A program made the translations under genes and the position numbers. Of a stretch of 64,000 nt of DNA, positions 56,592-64,000 are shown in pieces. The notes beneath the pieces are model-generated. The model searched no databases, had not been told where the DNA came from, and saw only the letters and a program-made list of their open reading frames with translations. Position 1 is the first letter of the stretch; every line of letters begins with the position of its first letter. Source of the DNA: Gimesia chilikensis. GTDB lineage: Bacteria > Planctomycetota > Planctomycetia > Planctomycetales > Planctomycetaceae. Where the stretch lies: the NCBI RefSeq assembly GCF_007744075.1, contig NZ_CP036266.1:7716564-7780563 (forward strand). Direction: 5' to 3'.

Positions 56592-57440
56592 TTATCGCAA
56601 ACGGATGTCAGGCAACTCTGACACATACTCCGCGACCGTCAATGATACATCCGAGTGCGTTCTCAAGAGTGAAGCGGGGCAGGCACTGGTAACGGGCCCA
56701 TGTAAAACACGACGGACGACCGAACTCTGCCAGAGACGGTTGCAGTAAAAGTGCAGTTCCCGGGCCGCTAGGATTTCCTTCATCCCGACGGTGACAGCAC
56801 GCCAGGGAATAATTGAAATCTCACCCCCTACCGTAACCGAATTGATGGTTCGCGTCTCTCGTGTCAGATTCAGATTCCGTGTGGGATAGGCAGCAAATTC
56901 TTCAGCAGAAATCTCTTCACCTGGTTCTGGAGGTTCGTTGAAAGCCATGTGGCCATTGATTCCGATTCCACCAAAACAGGCATCCACACCACCCCGCTGG
57001 TCGATAGCCCGCTGGATAGCCCCCACATCATTCGGATCCGGGCAGATACGATTCTCGGGCAGTGGCGCGAGTTCAGGATTCACCAGATCATAAAACTTCC
57101 GATTCATATAACCGCGAAAGCTCAGGGGGTGTGTGATGTCGACCCACTGATCATCATCGGTCAGATATTCATCCATGTTGATCAACATCACATCCTGAAT
57201 GGAATACTGCCGCTGATTCAGAATCTCGGCCAGCACTGGATACTGATCAACGGGACCAACGGGCACAATCAATGTCGGCTGACGGCCCGCTTCCCGGGCC
57301 TGCTCGATCACACTCAACATCGCATGGGCCATATGCTCAGCTACGGCAGGCATATCTTTGACCACGGAGAATTTAACATTTGTTCCCTGGGCTATTTCAT
57401 CAGGAGTAACCTGCAGGTAATCCGGAAATTGTGCGGACAT
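56592..57440 (-). CDS. nagB: Glucosamine-6-phosphate deaminase
   Basis: The 282-residue enzyme converts glucosamine 6-phosphate to fructose 6-phosphate and ammonia. Visible are NMDEYLTDD (catalytic Asp region), the GIGINGHMAFNEP loop and TRNLNLTRETRTINS. It is the first gene of a pair with the PIG-L deacetylase: removal of an acetyl group followed by deamination would feed glycolysis. No nagA or PTS gene is next to it. Confidence 0.87.
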   Translation of the reverse strand: MSAQFPDYLQVTPDEIAQGTNVKFSVVKDMPAVAEHMAHAMLSVIEQAREAGRQPTLIVPVGPVDQYPVLAEILNQRQYSIQDVMLINMDEYLTDDDQWVDITHPLSFRGYMNRKFYDLVNPELAPLPENRICPDPNDVGAIQRAIDQRGGVDACFGGIGINGHMAFNEPPEPGEEISAEEFAAYPTRNLNLTRETRTINSVTVGGEISIIPWRAVTVGMKEILAARELHFYCNRLWQSSVVRRVLHGPVTSACPASLLRTHSDVSLTVAEYVSELPDIRLR

Positions 57441-57648
57441 AATACGGAAGGTTCTTTATTCGAGGTTCACTTGGGTTGTTTCGAAGGTATGGTTTCTGGC
57501 AGAATCCAAAAACGCAGCATGGAATAATGGATTCTGATCACTTTATAATAACAGACATTCTTGAGAGATGCTTCCATGTGACAGCTTTCAATTTATATCA
57601 ATCACGATTGCAGTTTTAGTCATTTTATCTACCCCCGAGGAATTCACA

Positions 57649-58311
57649 ATGAAATTGTTTCTGGACAGCGCCATCACTGAGGAGATCAGACACGGACTCG
57701 AATACTGGGATCTGGATGGCCTGACAACCAACCCCAAACATATCAAAAGTTCGGGTAAGCCGTTTTTAAAGGTGATCGAAGAAATCGCAGAGCTCTTTGC
57801 CGGCACTGACAAACCAGTCAGCGTCGAAGTCAATCCGCATATCACTGATTGGGAACAGATTGTCGAGGAAGGGGCTAAGCTGGCGAAAATGTCCCCCAAC
57901 TTCGTAATTAAAGTGGGGGCCAGTGAAAGTGGATTTAAAGCGATTCGTGAATTGACCAGCCAGAACATTCGAACGAACGCCACCCTGATCTTTTCCGTGG
58001 CGCAGGCCTGGCATGCAGCCCGGGCCGGAGCTTCTTTTATCAGCCCCTTTATGGGCTGGAAAGAAACCTATGGTGACTCAGCAACTACCTTCATTATGGA
58101 AGTTGCCGAAATGCTGGAGCGTCACGAGTACGAATCAGAAATCATTGCAGCTGCAATTCGCAATGGTCGACAGATTGCCGACGTCGCCATTGCCGGCGCT
58201 CACTGCGTCACCGCGGGGCTTGGAGTCTATCAGGACAGCATGCAAAATCCCTATACGGTCCATGGCGAGAAAGTCTTTCAAAATGCCTGGGATGAGACTC
58301 CTCACGAATAA
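57649..58311 (+). CDS. Transaldolase/fructose-6-phosphate aldolase-family protein
   Basis: The start is ATG 57649, with GAGGA 8 bases before it; the frame is open to 57568. The 220-residue small-type (TalC-like) barrel has LDGLTTNPK at 22-30 and Schiff-base Lys88 in NFVIKVGAS. SFISPFMGW and IAGAHCVTAG match the family. Sequence alone does not separate transaldolase from fructose-6-phosphate aldolase. It is divergent from nagB. Confidence 0.85.
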   Translation: MKLFLDSAITEEIRHGLEYWDLDGLTTNPKHIKSSGKPFLKVIEEIAELFAGTDKPVSVEVNPHITDWEQIVEEGAKLAKMSPNFVIKVGASESGFKAIRELTSQNIRTNATLIFSVAQAWHAARAGASFISPFMGWKETYGDSATTFIMEVAEMLERHEYESEIIAAAIRNGRQIADVAIAGAHCVTAGLGVYQDSMQNPYTVHGEKVFQNAWDETPHE

Positions 58312-58373
58312 CTCTTCAATCATTAATCAGTTACCAGATCAATTTCAATTTTCTAAATAGATCAGGATTTCCC

Positions 58374-59759
58374 ATGCGCTCAGCGAAGATAGACACAGCA
58401 AAACTCATTCGTCTGTGGCTGTTTCTGGTTTGCCTGTCGGCAGCCAACTTCAGTCTGCTCATTGAAAGCGCATCGGCCGCCGACCCAAAGTCACAAAAGC
58501 CGAATGTCATCCTCATCTTTACCGATGACCAGGGATCAATTGATGTAAACTGCTATGGCTCCAAGGACCTGATCACTCCCCACATGGATTCCATTGCCAA
58601 TCAGGGAATTCGCTTCACCCAGTTCTATGCCTCGGCCCCCGTCTGTTCTCCATCCAGGGCAGGTATGCTGACCGGCCGATTCCCACGACGCGCTGGTGTT
58701 CCAGGAAATGTCTCTTCACATCATGGCAAGAGTGGTATGCCGCCGGAACAGGTGACAATTGCAGAAATGATGCGGCAGGCGGGATATCAGACGGCCCATG
58801 TCGGCAAATGGCACTTGGGATATACTCCCGAAACCATGCCCAACGGACAGGGCTTTGACCGTTCATTCGGACACATGGGTGGCTGTATCGACAATTATTC
58901 TCACTTCTTCTACTGGAATGGTCCGAACCGACACGATCTCTGGGAAAACGGCAAAGAGGTCTGGCACGACGGTGAATTCTTTCCTGATCTGATGGTCAAA
59001 CAATGTCAGAATTTCATCAAAGAACCGCACGAGAAACCGTTCTTTCTGTACTGGGCCATCAATGTGCCCCACTACCCGTTACAGGGGAAAGACAAATGGC
59101 GTAAAAAATATGCACACCTCGAATCCCCCCGCGATAAATACGCGGCCTTCGTTTCTACTATGGACGACTGCATCGGCGAGGTGTTACAGACTCTGAAAGA
59201 AACCGGCTTGCGTGAAAACACGATTGTTATTTTTCAATCCGATCATGGACATTCTACTGAAGAGCGTACATTCGGAGGGGGCGGAAATGCGGGCCCGTAT
59301 CGAGGAGCCAAGTTTAGTCTGTTCGAAGGAGGCATCCGGGTACCCGCCATGATTTCCTGGCCGGGTACGATTGCGGAAGGAGAAGTTCGTTCCCAACTGG
59401 CGACTGGCTGTGACTGGTTGCCAACAATTGCTGACCTGACCGGTGCCCCACTCCCCAGACACAAACTGGATGGAAAAAGCCTGAAAGCTGTAATCGAATC
59501 GGCTGAAGCTCCCAGTCCGCACGATAATTTCTACTGGCAGATCGGCAAAAGCTGGGCCATCCGCGAAGGGGACTGGAAACTGCTGGGCCATCCCCGAGAC
59601 ACCAGCAATCAGGCTCCCTTAAGCAAGGAAGACCAGCTCTTCCTGGTAAATCTCTCCCAGGATATCGGCGAAAAAAAGAATCTTGCCAAACAGTATCCGG
59701 AGAAGGTCGAACAACTCAAACAGATCTACGAGAACTATCTACAATCCCTGACTGACTGA
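58374..59759 (+). CDS. Sulfatase
   Basis: The 461-residue protein has an N-terminal signal (about 1-36). Cys91 in CSPSRAGMLTGR is the site for conversion to formylglycine. The metal site includes Asp51-Asp52 (FTDDQGS) and DHGHSTEE. The conserved HVGKWHLG motif is present. It should hydrolyse sulfate esters of polysaccharides outside the cytoplasm. The sulfatase-activating enzyme gene is not in the window. Confidence 0.93.
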   Translation: MRSAKIDTAKLIRLWLFLVCLSAANFSLLIESASAADPKSQKPNVILIFTDDQGSIDVNCYGSKDLITPHMDSIANQGIRFTQFYASAPVCSPSRAGMLTGRFPRRAGVPGNVSSHHGKSGMPPEQVTIAEMMRQAGYQTAHVGKWHLGYTPETMPNGQGFDRSFGHMGGCIDNYSHFFYWNGPNRHDLWENGKEVWHDGEFFPDLMVKQCQNFIKEPHEKPFFLYWAINVPHYPLQGKDKWRKKYAHLESPRDKYAAFVSTMDDCIGEVLQTLKETGLRENTIVIFQSDHGHSTEERTFGGGGNAGPYRGAKFSLFEGGIRVPAMISWPGTIAEGEVRSQLATGCDWLPTIADLTGAPLPRHKLDGKSLKAVIESAEAPSPHDNFYWQIGKSWAIREGDWKLLGHPRDTSNQAPLSKEDQLFLVNLSQDIGEKKNLAKQYPEKVEQLKQIYENYLQSLTD

Positions 59760-59785
59760 TTTCGATTCTGGAATGGACACTCAAG

Positions 59786-60544
59786 ATGCAACAACCATCT
59801 GACCGACATACCCCAGGCAGGCGCAAGTCACCTGCCTGGGTCATCTCTGTCGCTGTTTTTCTGGTGATCTATCTGATACTCCAGCAACAGCAACGGGGGA
59901 AACAACCAGAAGTCCCCGGAAGCAACCATTCTGTGTCTGTCGCGACAGATGGATCAGATCAGGATTCACAGCCGACCAAAATCGATGCAGAACTCCTGCG
60001 TCAAACTGCAAGCGATCGAGAACTTCCAGAGTCACCGACCACTTCCTCAGGAAAAGCTGCTGCTCCCGCTAGAAAGACGGTGCAGACTCCAGCCAGTTCG
60101 AATCGTCCTCCTCCGGGCTCCAGCAGCGACTCAAAAGAATCGCGTCCTGAACTTGGACAGCTACAGAAGTCCGGAAATCAAGTCTGGGAATCTACGGCAG
60201 GATTGACCTATGGTCCTGGCAGCCAGGAAAGACATCGCCTGAAGCATGTCATGCGTCACGCAACCGACCAGCCTCGTCGCCCGGGCAAACACGGTGTCTT
60301 TGCAGGAGAGGGCGAACAGGCGAAAGTCCTGGCATTAATCGATGAAGCTTACCTGAAAGCATTACAGGGAGGCAGAACCGTACAAAAAAAGCAGGATGGG
60401 CAACGCACTGTTTACACAGTCGACATGCAACGTCCGGTTGGATACGTCGGTGGCCAGGTCGGAAACCGGATGGGAAAACCTCCTGCCAATAAGATCCGAC
60501 TCGTACTGGAAGGCTCCAGTGTAATTACAGCATTTCCCATGTAA
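59786..60544 (+). CDS. Membrane-anchored protein with possible BECR-type RNase domain
   Basis: In this 252-residue protein a short cytosolic N-terminus precedes a TM helix (17-32), a Ser/Pro/Gln-rich linker (35-135), and a C-terminal domain (about 140-252). That domain carries His150, His154, His158 and His169, LALIDEAYLKA, a Gly-rich GYVGGQVGNRMG, and ends KIRLVLEGSSVITAFPM. The end pattern of strands finishing in VITAFP recalls the barnase/EndoU/colicin-E5/RelE fold of secreted or toxin RNases. The assignment is tentative. It is 27 bp from the next gene. Confidence 0.6.
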   Translation: MQQPSDRHTPGRRKSPAWVISVAVFLVIYLILQQQQRGKQPEVPGSNHSVSVATDGSDQDSQPTKIDAELLRQTASDRELPESPTTSSGKAAAPARKTVQTPASSNRPPPGSSSDSKESRPELGQLQKSGNQVWESTAGLTYGPGSQERHRLKHVMRHATDQPRRPGKHGVFAGEGEQAKVLALIDEAYLKALQGGRTVQKKQDGQRTVYTVDMQRPVGYVGGQVGNRMGKPPANKIRLVLEGSSVITAFPM

Positions 60545-60571
60545 CGACTTGTGAAACAGGATCACGCGATA

Positions 60572-60844
60572 ATGTATTACACCGGAATCTGCCCCGCTTG
60601 CGAACAGGGGGCTCTGGGACTCAGAATCTGTAGCAGTCAGTTGGACCTCGCGATCCTTTGTGATGAATGCGATGCACTGTGGCTCTCCAGTGACACATCC
60701 GTGAGCCCTATGTTCCCGGAACAACCAGACCTTCCCTGCCCTTCGTGTAAAGGCAATCTGAGCGAGCCCCCCGCACACTGGGCCGGTCTGGGTGAGATCT
60801 ACGAAAGAGGCTGGCTGGAATTCGTCAGAGGGATGGCGGACTAA
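60572..60844 (+). CDS. Small zinc-ribbon protein, possible immunity partner
   Basis: The start is set at ATG 60572 (GTG 60551 is in frame). The 90-residue protein has four Cys pairs or partial pairs (CPAC, CDEC, CPSC) and an acidic composition. It follows the possible RNase-domain gene by 27 bp, the spacing of an immunity partner, but no known immunity family is recognised. Confidence 0.6.
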   Translation: MYYTGICPACEQGALGLRICSSQLDLAILCDECDALWLSSDTSVSPMFPEQPDLPCPSCKGNLSEPPAHWAGLGEIYERGWLEFVRGMAD

Positions 60845-60864
60845 AACTCGCCTGACTCACCCGA

Positions 60865-61857
60865 TTAAAATTCGATTTCCAGAGTCTGCTTTTCTTTGAG
60901 AACTTTGGACTGAATTCTGATCGTGTCGCGGGTCGCGGGTATTTTGGAACCGGGAACTTTGACGATCAGTTGAGCCACCCGTTTCTTTAGTGGCAGATAG
61001 TCCCCTTTATCCACCGGGCGGATATCGCCTGTGGCCGTGGAAGTGAACGTCGAATTGGGCCAGCGCACATCCCAGGGGATAGCCTGCCGATGACTGTCTG
61101 TCCCCAGCACCAACCCCATCAGGTCTGAAGCACGATACCGCGTCGACTTATAACTGGTTGGCAACTTAACCTGGATGATGATCAGATAATCCTCATTCAG
61201 ATCAGGGTCTTTGGGTACGGTCCAGGCAGTAAAGCTCCCCGCCGTGACGGCATTACCCATCGGTTTGAATTTGAATTCACCTCCACCACTGCCTGAGCCG
61301 TCCCCATCAGCATCACCATCCCCTTTCCCCAGATGCAGGGAAACATCCGCTTCCATTTCTTTCAAGGCTTCTTCAGCCTCACCGGTCAGCGTCTTGATGG
61401 GTTGCATTACATCGAACTCAGTCGTTTTGCCTCCAGCCTCTTCCTCGACACGCGTATCCAGAGGACCGTTAAATGCAAATTGATCTTCATCGTCGAGAGT
61501 GACAACAGTAGAGAGATGATCGTTGCCCTGCATCCCGCCCACAATGACAATTGCCATGACTGTTAATATCGTTGAGTGTAACAGGAGAGAAAACAGGTAA
61601 CCGGTTGCCATGAAGCTGGCCAGCCAGACGAAAATCTTTTCCTTTACGGAGAGAATGGGTTCATCCTCTTCCGAAGCCTGACTCTCTGCGGCGGATAGTC
61701 CACGCTCTCTGAGCTGATTGACTAGAGCTGTGTCCTTCACTGGTGATTTCGTGGACCGGATCTGGTTCGACATGGACGACGTCGCCGAATGGGAAAAACC
61801 AGTCTGACTCTCGCGTGATAGCAGATTGTCAGACGGCTGAGTATTTCTAATGTTCAT
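60865..61857 (-). CDS. Hypothetical inner-membrane protein
   Basis: The 330-residue protein has a long charged N-terminus, one or two TM helices (about 75-107), an acidic stretch, a Gly/Asp repeat (GDGDADGDGSGSGGG) and a beta-rich C-terminal domain. The layout resembles TonB-like energy transducers or ExbD-type anchors, but no diagnostic motif is seen. Two palindromes lie upstream. Confidence 0.65.
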   Translation of the reverse strand: MNIRNTQPSDNLLSRESQTGFSHSATSSMSNQIRSTKSPVKDTALVNQLRERGLSAAESQASEEDEPILSVKEKIFVWLASFMATGYLFSLLLHSTILTVMAIVIVGGMQGNDHLSTVVTLDDEDQFAFNGPLDTRVEEEAGGKTTEFDVMQPIKTLTGEAEEALKEMEADVSLHLGKGDGDADGDGSGSGGGEFKFKPMGNAVTAGSFTAWTVPKDPDLNEDYLIIIQVKLPTSYKSTRYRASDLMGLVLGTDSHRQAIPWDVRWPNSTFTSTATGDIRPVDKGDYLPLKKRVAQLIVKVPGSKIPATRDTIRIQSKVLKEKQTLEIEF

Positions 61858-61945
61858 GGGCTCTGTCTTGCATGACTCGATGATATTATATGCAGACGGC
61901 CCGTCTCAGCTAACTTTTCACTGAGACTCTCTACGTCAAATTATA

Positions 61946-62057
61946 TAGTAGAACTACTAGATTTGAATGATTTTTTCTGCAGAACTCCACCTTCTATGAC
62001 AGTCGCGAGACCGACAAGCCCGGAAACAGACAGTGTACATGTACAGAGTGAGCTCAC
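61946..62057. promoter_or_regulatory. Three palindromes upstream of the inner-membrane gene
   Basis: TAGTAG-aa-CTACTA (61946-61959), TGTACATGTACA (62034-62045) and GTGAGCTCAC (62048-62057) lie between the gspE-like gene and the inner-membrane protein gene, about 89-200 bp before the latter's start. They may be operators; the binding protein is unknown. Confidence 0.45.
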
Positions 62058-62092
62058 GGGCCTGGTGTCTGGTCGAGCCTGAAATCGACGGT

Positions 62093-63322
62093 TTAAACGA
62101 GAACCCTGTGTAATTCCTGAACGGTGGTAATCCCTTCCAGAACCTTGGCTTTTCCAGATTCTTCCATCGTCGTCATGCCTTTTTCTGATGCAAGTTTCAA
62201 TAATTCGGTTTGAGTCGCTCCCCTCAGGATCGCTTCCCGCAGTTCTCCACGTACTCCCAGAGTTTCAAAAATCCCCGTCCGGCCCAGGTAGCCCGTCTGG
62301 AAGCAATGATCGCAGCCCGCTCCCATTGCAATTTTGGAATCGGCTACTTGATCGGAATTTACTCCCAGATATTCACAGGCGCCCGAATCTGGCTGGTAGG
62401 GAGCCCGACATTTCTCGCAGATGCAACGAACAAGTCTTTGAGAAATAATTCCCTGCAAACTGTCAGTGATGAACATGGAAGGAATCCCGAATTCTCGGAA
62501 GACATCGATTGCCGCCACTGCGTCGTTGGAATGCAAAGTCGAAAGGACACGAATCCCCGTCAGCCCTGCCCGCACAGCAATATGCGCAGTCTCGGAATCT
62601 CGAATTTCTCCCACCATGATCACATTCGGATCCTGACGCAAAACCCCGCGGAGCGCCTCGGCAAAACTGAACCCGATTTTGGGATCTATCTGAATCTGGT
62701 TCACCCCTTCAATACGTCGTTCGACCGGATCTTCAATCGTCGCCAGACTCATTTCCGGCTGGTTAAGGTAATCCAGGCAACTGTAAATGGAGGTGCTTTT
62801 TCCGGAACCGACCGGTCCGACACTCAGAATCATCCCATACGGAGCTGTACAATATTTGGTGATTTCAGAAGTCTGAGCTTCACTGAGACCGAGTTCGTTA
62901 AAATGAGTAAAACGTTTGTGATCCGGCATGAGCCTTAGCACCAGCCGCTCCCCGTGGATGGTGGGACCTGAACCGACACGAATATCGCGACGGTTCTGCA
63001 GAGTCTGGTTATTAATGTGCCCGTCCTGGGCCAGCCGCCGTTCTGTAATATCCATATTGGCAGCCAGCTTGAGACGGGAAATCACGGATGCTGCCGCTTC
63101 CTTGGGAAGCTGGATGATATCGTGCAACATTCCGTCGACCCTTAATCCGTCTTCGAGGGGATCTAAATGAATATCGGTCGCCTGGAGTTGAAAAGCACGC
63201 TCCATCAGTAAGTCAACCAGCGGGCCGGGCCCTACTACGTCAATCAGTTCCCGCAGCTCGGCCTGGAGTGCCTGTTGCCGCCCTTCATTTTTGTTCTCGG
63301 TATTCGCAGGAGTATCTGACAT
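62093..63322 (-). CDS. GspE/PilB-family secretion ATPase
   Basis: The 409-residue ATPase of type II secretion/type IV pilus type has Walker A GPVGSGKS (169-176), Asp-box LATIEDPVE, Walker [11 protein letters not shown] (233-242) and a His-box LSTLHSND. The zinc-binding Cys set is RCICEKC (300-305) and CDHC (337-340). It lacks the usual N-terminal interaction domain, being shorter than the typical 550 residues. It is a lone ATPase here; other pilus or secretion genes are absent. Confidence 0.9.
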   Translation of the reverse strand: MSDTPANTENKNEGRQQALQAELRELIDVVGPGPLVDLLMERAFQLQATDIHLDPLEDGLRVDGMLHDIIQLPKEAAASVISRLKLAANMDITERRLAQDGHINNQTLQNRRDIRVGSGPTIHGERLVLRLMPDHKRFTHFNELGLSEAQTSEITKYCTAPYGMILSVGPVGSGKSTSIYSCLDYLNQPEMSLATIEDPVERRIEGVNQIQIDPKIGFSFAEALRGVLRQDPNVIMVGEIRDSETAHIAVRAGLTGIRVLSTLHSNDAVAAIDVFREFGIPSMFITDSLQGIISQRLVRCICEKCRAPYQPDSGACEYLGVNSDQVADSKIAMGAGCDHCFQTGYLGRTGIFETLGVRGELREAILRGATQTELLKLASEKGMTTMEESGKAKVLEGITTVQELHRVLV

Positions 63323-63397
63323 GACTCGACTCTTTCTGTCCTAACAATAAGCTTCGGTGAGAGAAATGTGACTGGGAATGGCTGATAATCCAGCTCG

Positions 63398-64000
63398 TTA
63401 AATCAGTTTAAAGAGGCCAAGTCCTCCCAGAACCAGACTGCTGATCAAGACAACCACCCCGAGAATCCGCAAATTCTTTCGACGATCTTTGAGTGCGGTT
63501 GCCCCCAGGAGTAATCCTGCCAGAGAAAAGGAGATCGTGGCCCCTAACGCGATTTTCGGATCAGGGGTCAGGGTGTCGCTGATGTATAACGCAAAACAAG
63601 CCACCGCGGAAAGCACTGCGACAATGCCCAGCAGAATCGGCATTGAAAATGTACGGCGCCGCTCGATGCGCTCTTGTTTAACAGCCTGGCTCAGATGCGC
63701 GACTGCCTCCTCTTCGGAAGCGGTGATGAACCACACCTTCTTGAGACCAGAGATATTTAAAACCTCTTCCACCATTTCACTGGTATTCAGGATCGCAGTT
63801 TTTCCCCCCTGCTCATCGACCAGCTTCCAGACCTGGATCACGATTGCCACCAGAGAACTATTAATAAAATCCAACCTGGTCAGATCAATGATGACGCTGG
63901 GAGACTGCTGATTTTTGACTTCCGTCAGCAATGTGTCGCCGAGAGATTCCAGCTCATCCCAGGCGGATTCGTTCAATTCCGGTAACAATTGCACCTTGAG
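63398..64000 (-). CDS. STAS-domain protein with membrane tail (5' end beyond the window)
   Basis: The frame is open at the right edge (LKVQLLPELNE...), so the true start lies beyond it; GTG at 63994 is the first start codon inside. The 201 visible codons hold a STAS domain (about 1-105) of anti-sigma-antagonist type, VIIDLTRLDFINSSLVA, with the Ser pair usually phosphorylated. Two to three TM helices follow (about 117-198). A fused membrane tail on STAS is unusual. It lies 75 bp upstream of the gspE-like gene. Confidence 0.8.
   Translation of the reverse strand, partial: LKVQLLPELNESAWDELESLGDTLLTEVKNQQSPSVIIDLTRLDFINSSLVAIVIQVWKLVDEQGGKTAILNTSEMVEEVLNISGLKKVWFITASEEEAVAHLSQAVKQERIERRRTFSMPILLGIVAVLSAVACFALYISDTLTPDPKIALGATISFSLAGLLLGATALKDRRKNLRILGVVVLISSLVLGGLGLFKLI

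Overview
The window looks like chromosomal DNA from a planctomycete of the Planctomycetaceae, probably Gimesia or a close relative. This is inferred from gene content, not from a database search. Signs are an FGly-type sulfatase, many secreted or lipoprotein enzymes of unknown substrate, a PDZ/membrane sigma-54 activator, a SEC-C/TPR protein, an Nramp-like carrier of planctomycete type, scattered biosynthetic genes rather than long operons, and several GTG and TTG starts. No rRNA, tRNA, CRISPR array or intact insertion sequence was seen.

Layout. 1-5.2 kb: a PhoD-like lipoprotein phosphatase (cut by the left edge), an SGNH hydrolase, an exported pyruvyltransferase-like protein and an unknown gene. 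5.2-8.9 kb: a membrane-bound sigma-54 enhancer-binding protein. Its divergent upstream region carries three palindromes, a -24/-12-like promoter and a possible non-coding transcript. 8.9-17 kb: methyltransferase, lipoprotein esterase, CPBP protease, trpC, a Nudix-like gene, an array of four hairpins, a secreted protein, an MDR reductase and an orphan NuoN-like membrane protein. 17-25.3 kb: PfkB sugar kinase, a second NtrC-type regulator lacking GAFTGA, acyltransferase, FAD oxidoreductase, tmk and mtaB. 25.5-31.7 kb: ggt, a HEAT-repeat lipoprotein and a three-gene sugar-metabolism cluster (TIM-barrel isomerase, zinc dehydrogenase, HUMPS/OMPDC-type decarboxylase or synthase). 32-49 kb: an orphan HlyD-like protein, an M24 peptidase, threonine synthase that appears to start at ATT, ribD, a SEC-C/TPR protein, a cystathionine enzyme with cysK, a beta-helix protein, an Nramp-like carrier without DPGN/MPH motifs, an isochorismatase-like protein and a polysaccharide deacetylase.

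49.5-55.8 kb is an accessory block of small, tightly packed and overlapping genes: an excisionase-like HTH, a response regulator, a holin-like peptide, a PLA2-like protein, a trypsin-like protease, several unknowns, a zinc ribbon, a ParB-like protein and an ABC-ATPase/GNAT fusion. It resembles a remnant of a phage or integrative element, but I see no integrase, terminase or capsid gene.

55.8-64 kb returns to host genes: a PIG-L deacetylase with nagB (amino-sugar catabolism), a transaldolase-family aldolase, a sulfatase, a membrane-anchored protein with a possible BECR-type RNase domain followed by a small zinc-ribbon protein (possible toxin/immunity pair), an inner-membrane protein, a GspE/PilB-type ATPase and a STAS-domain protein cut by the right edge.
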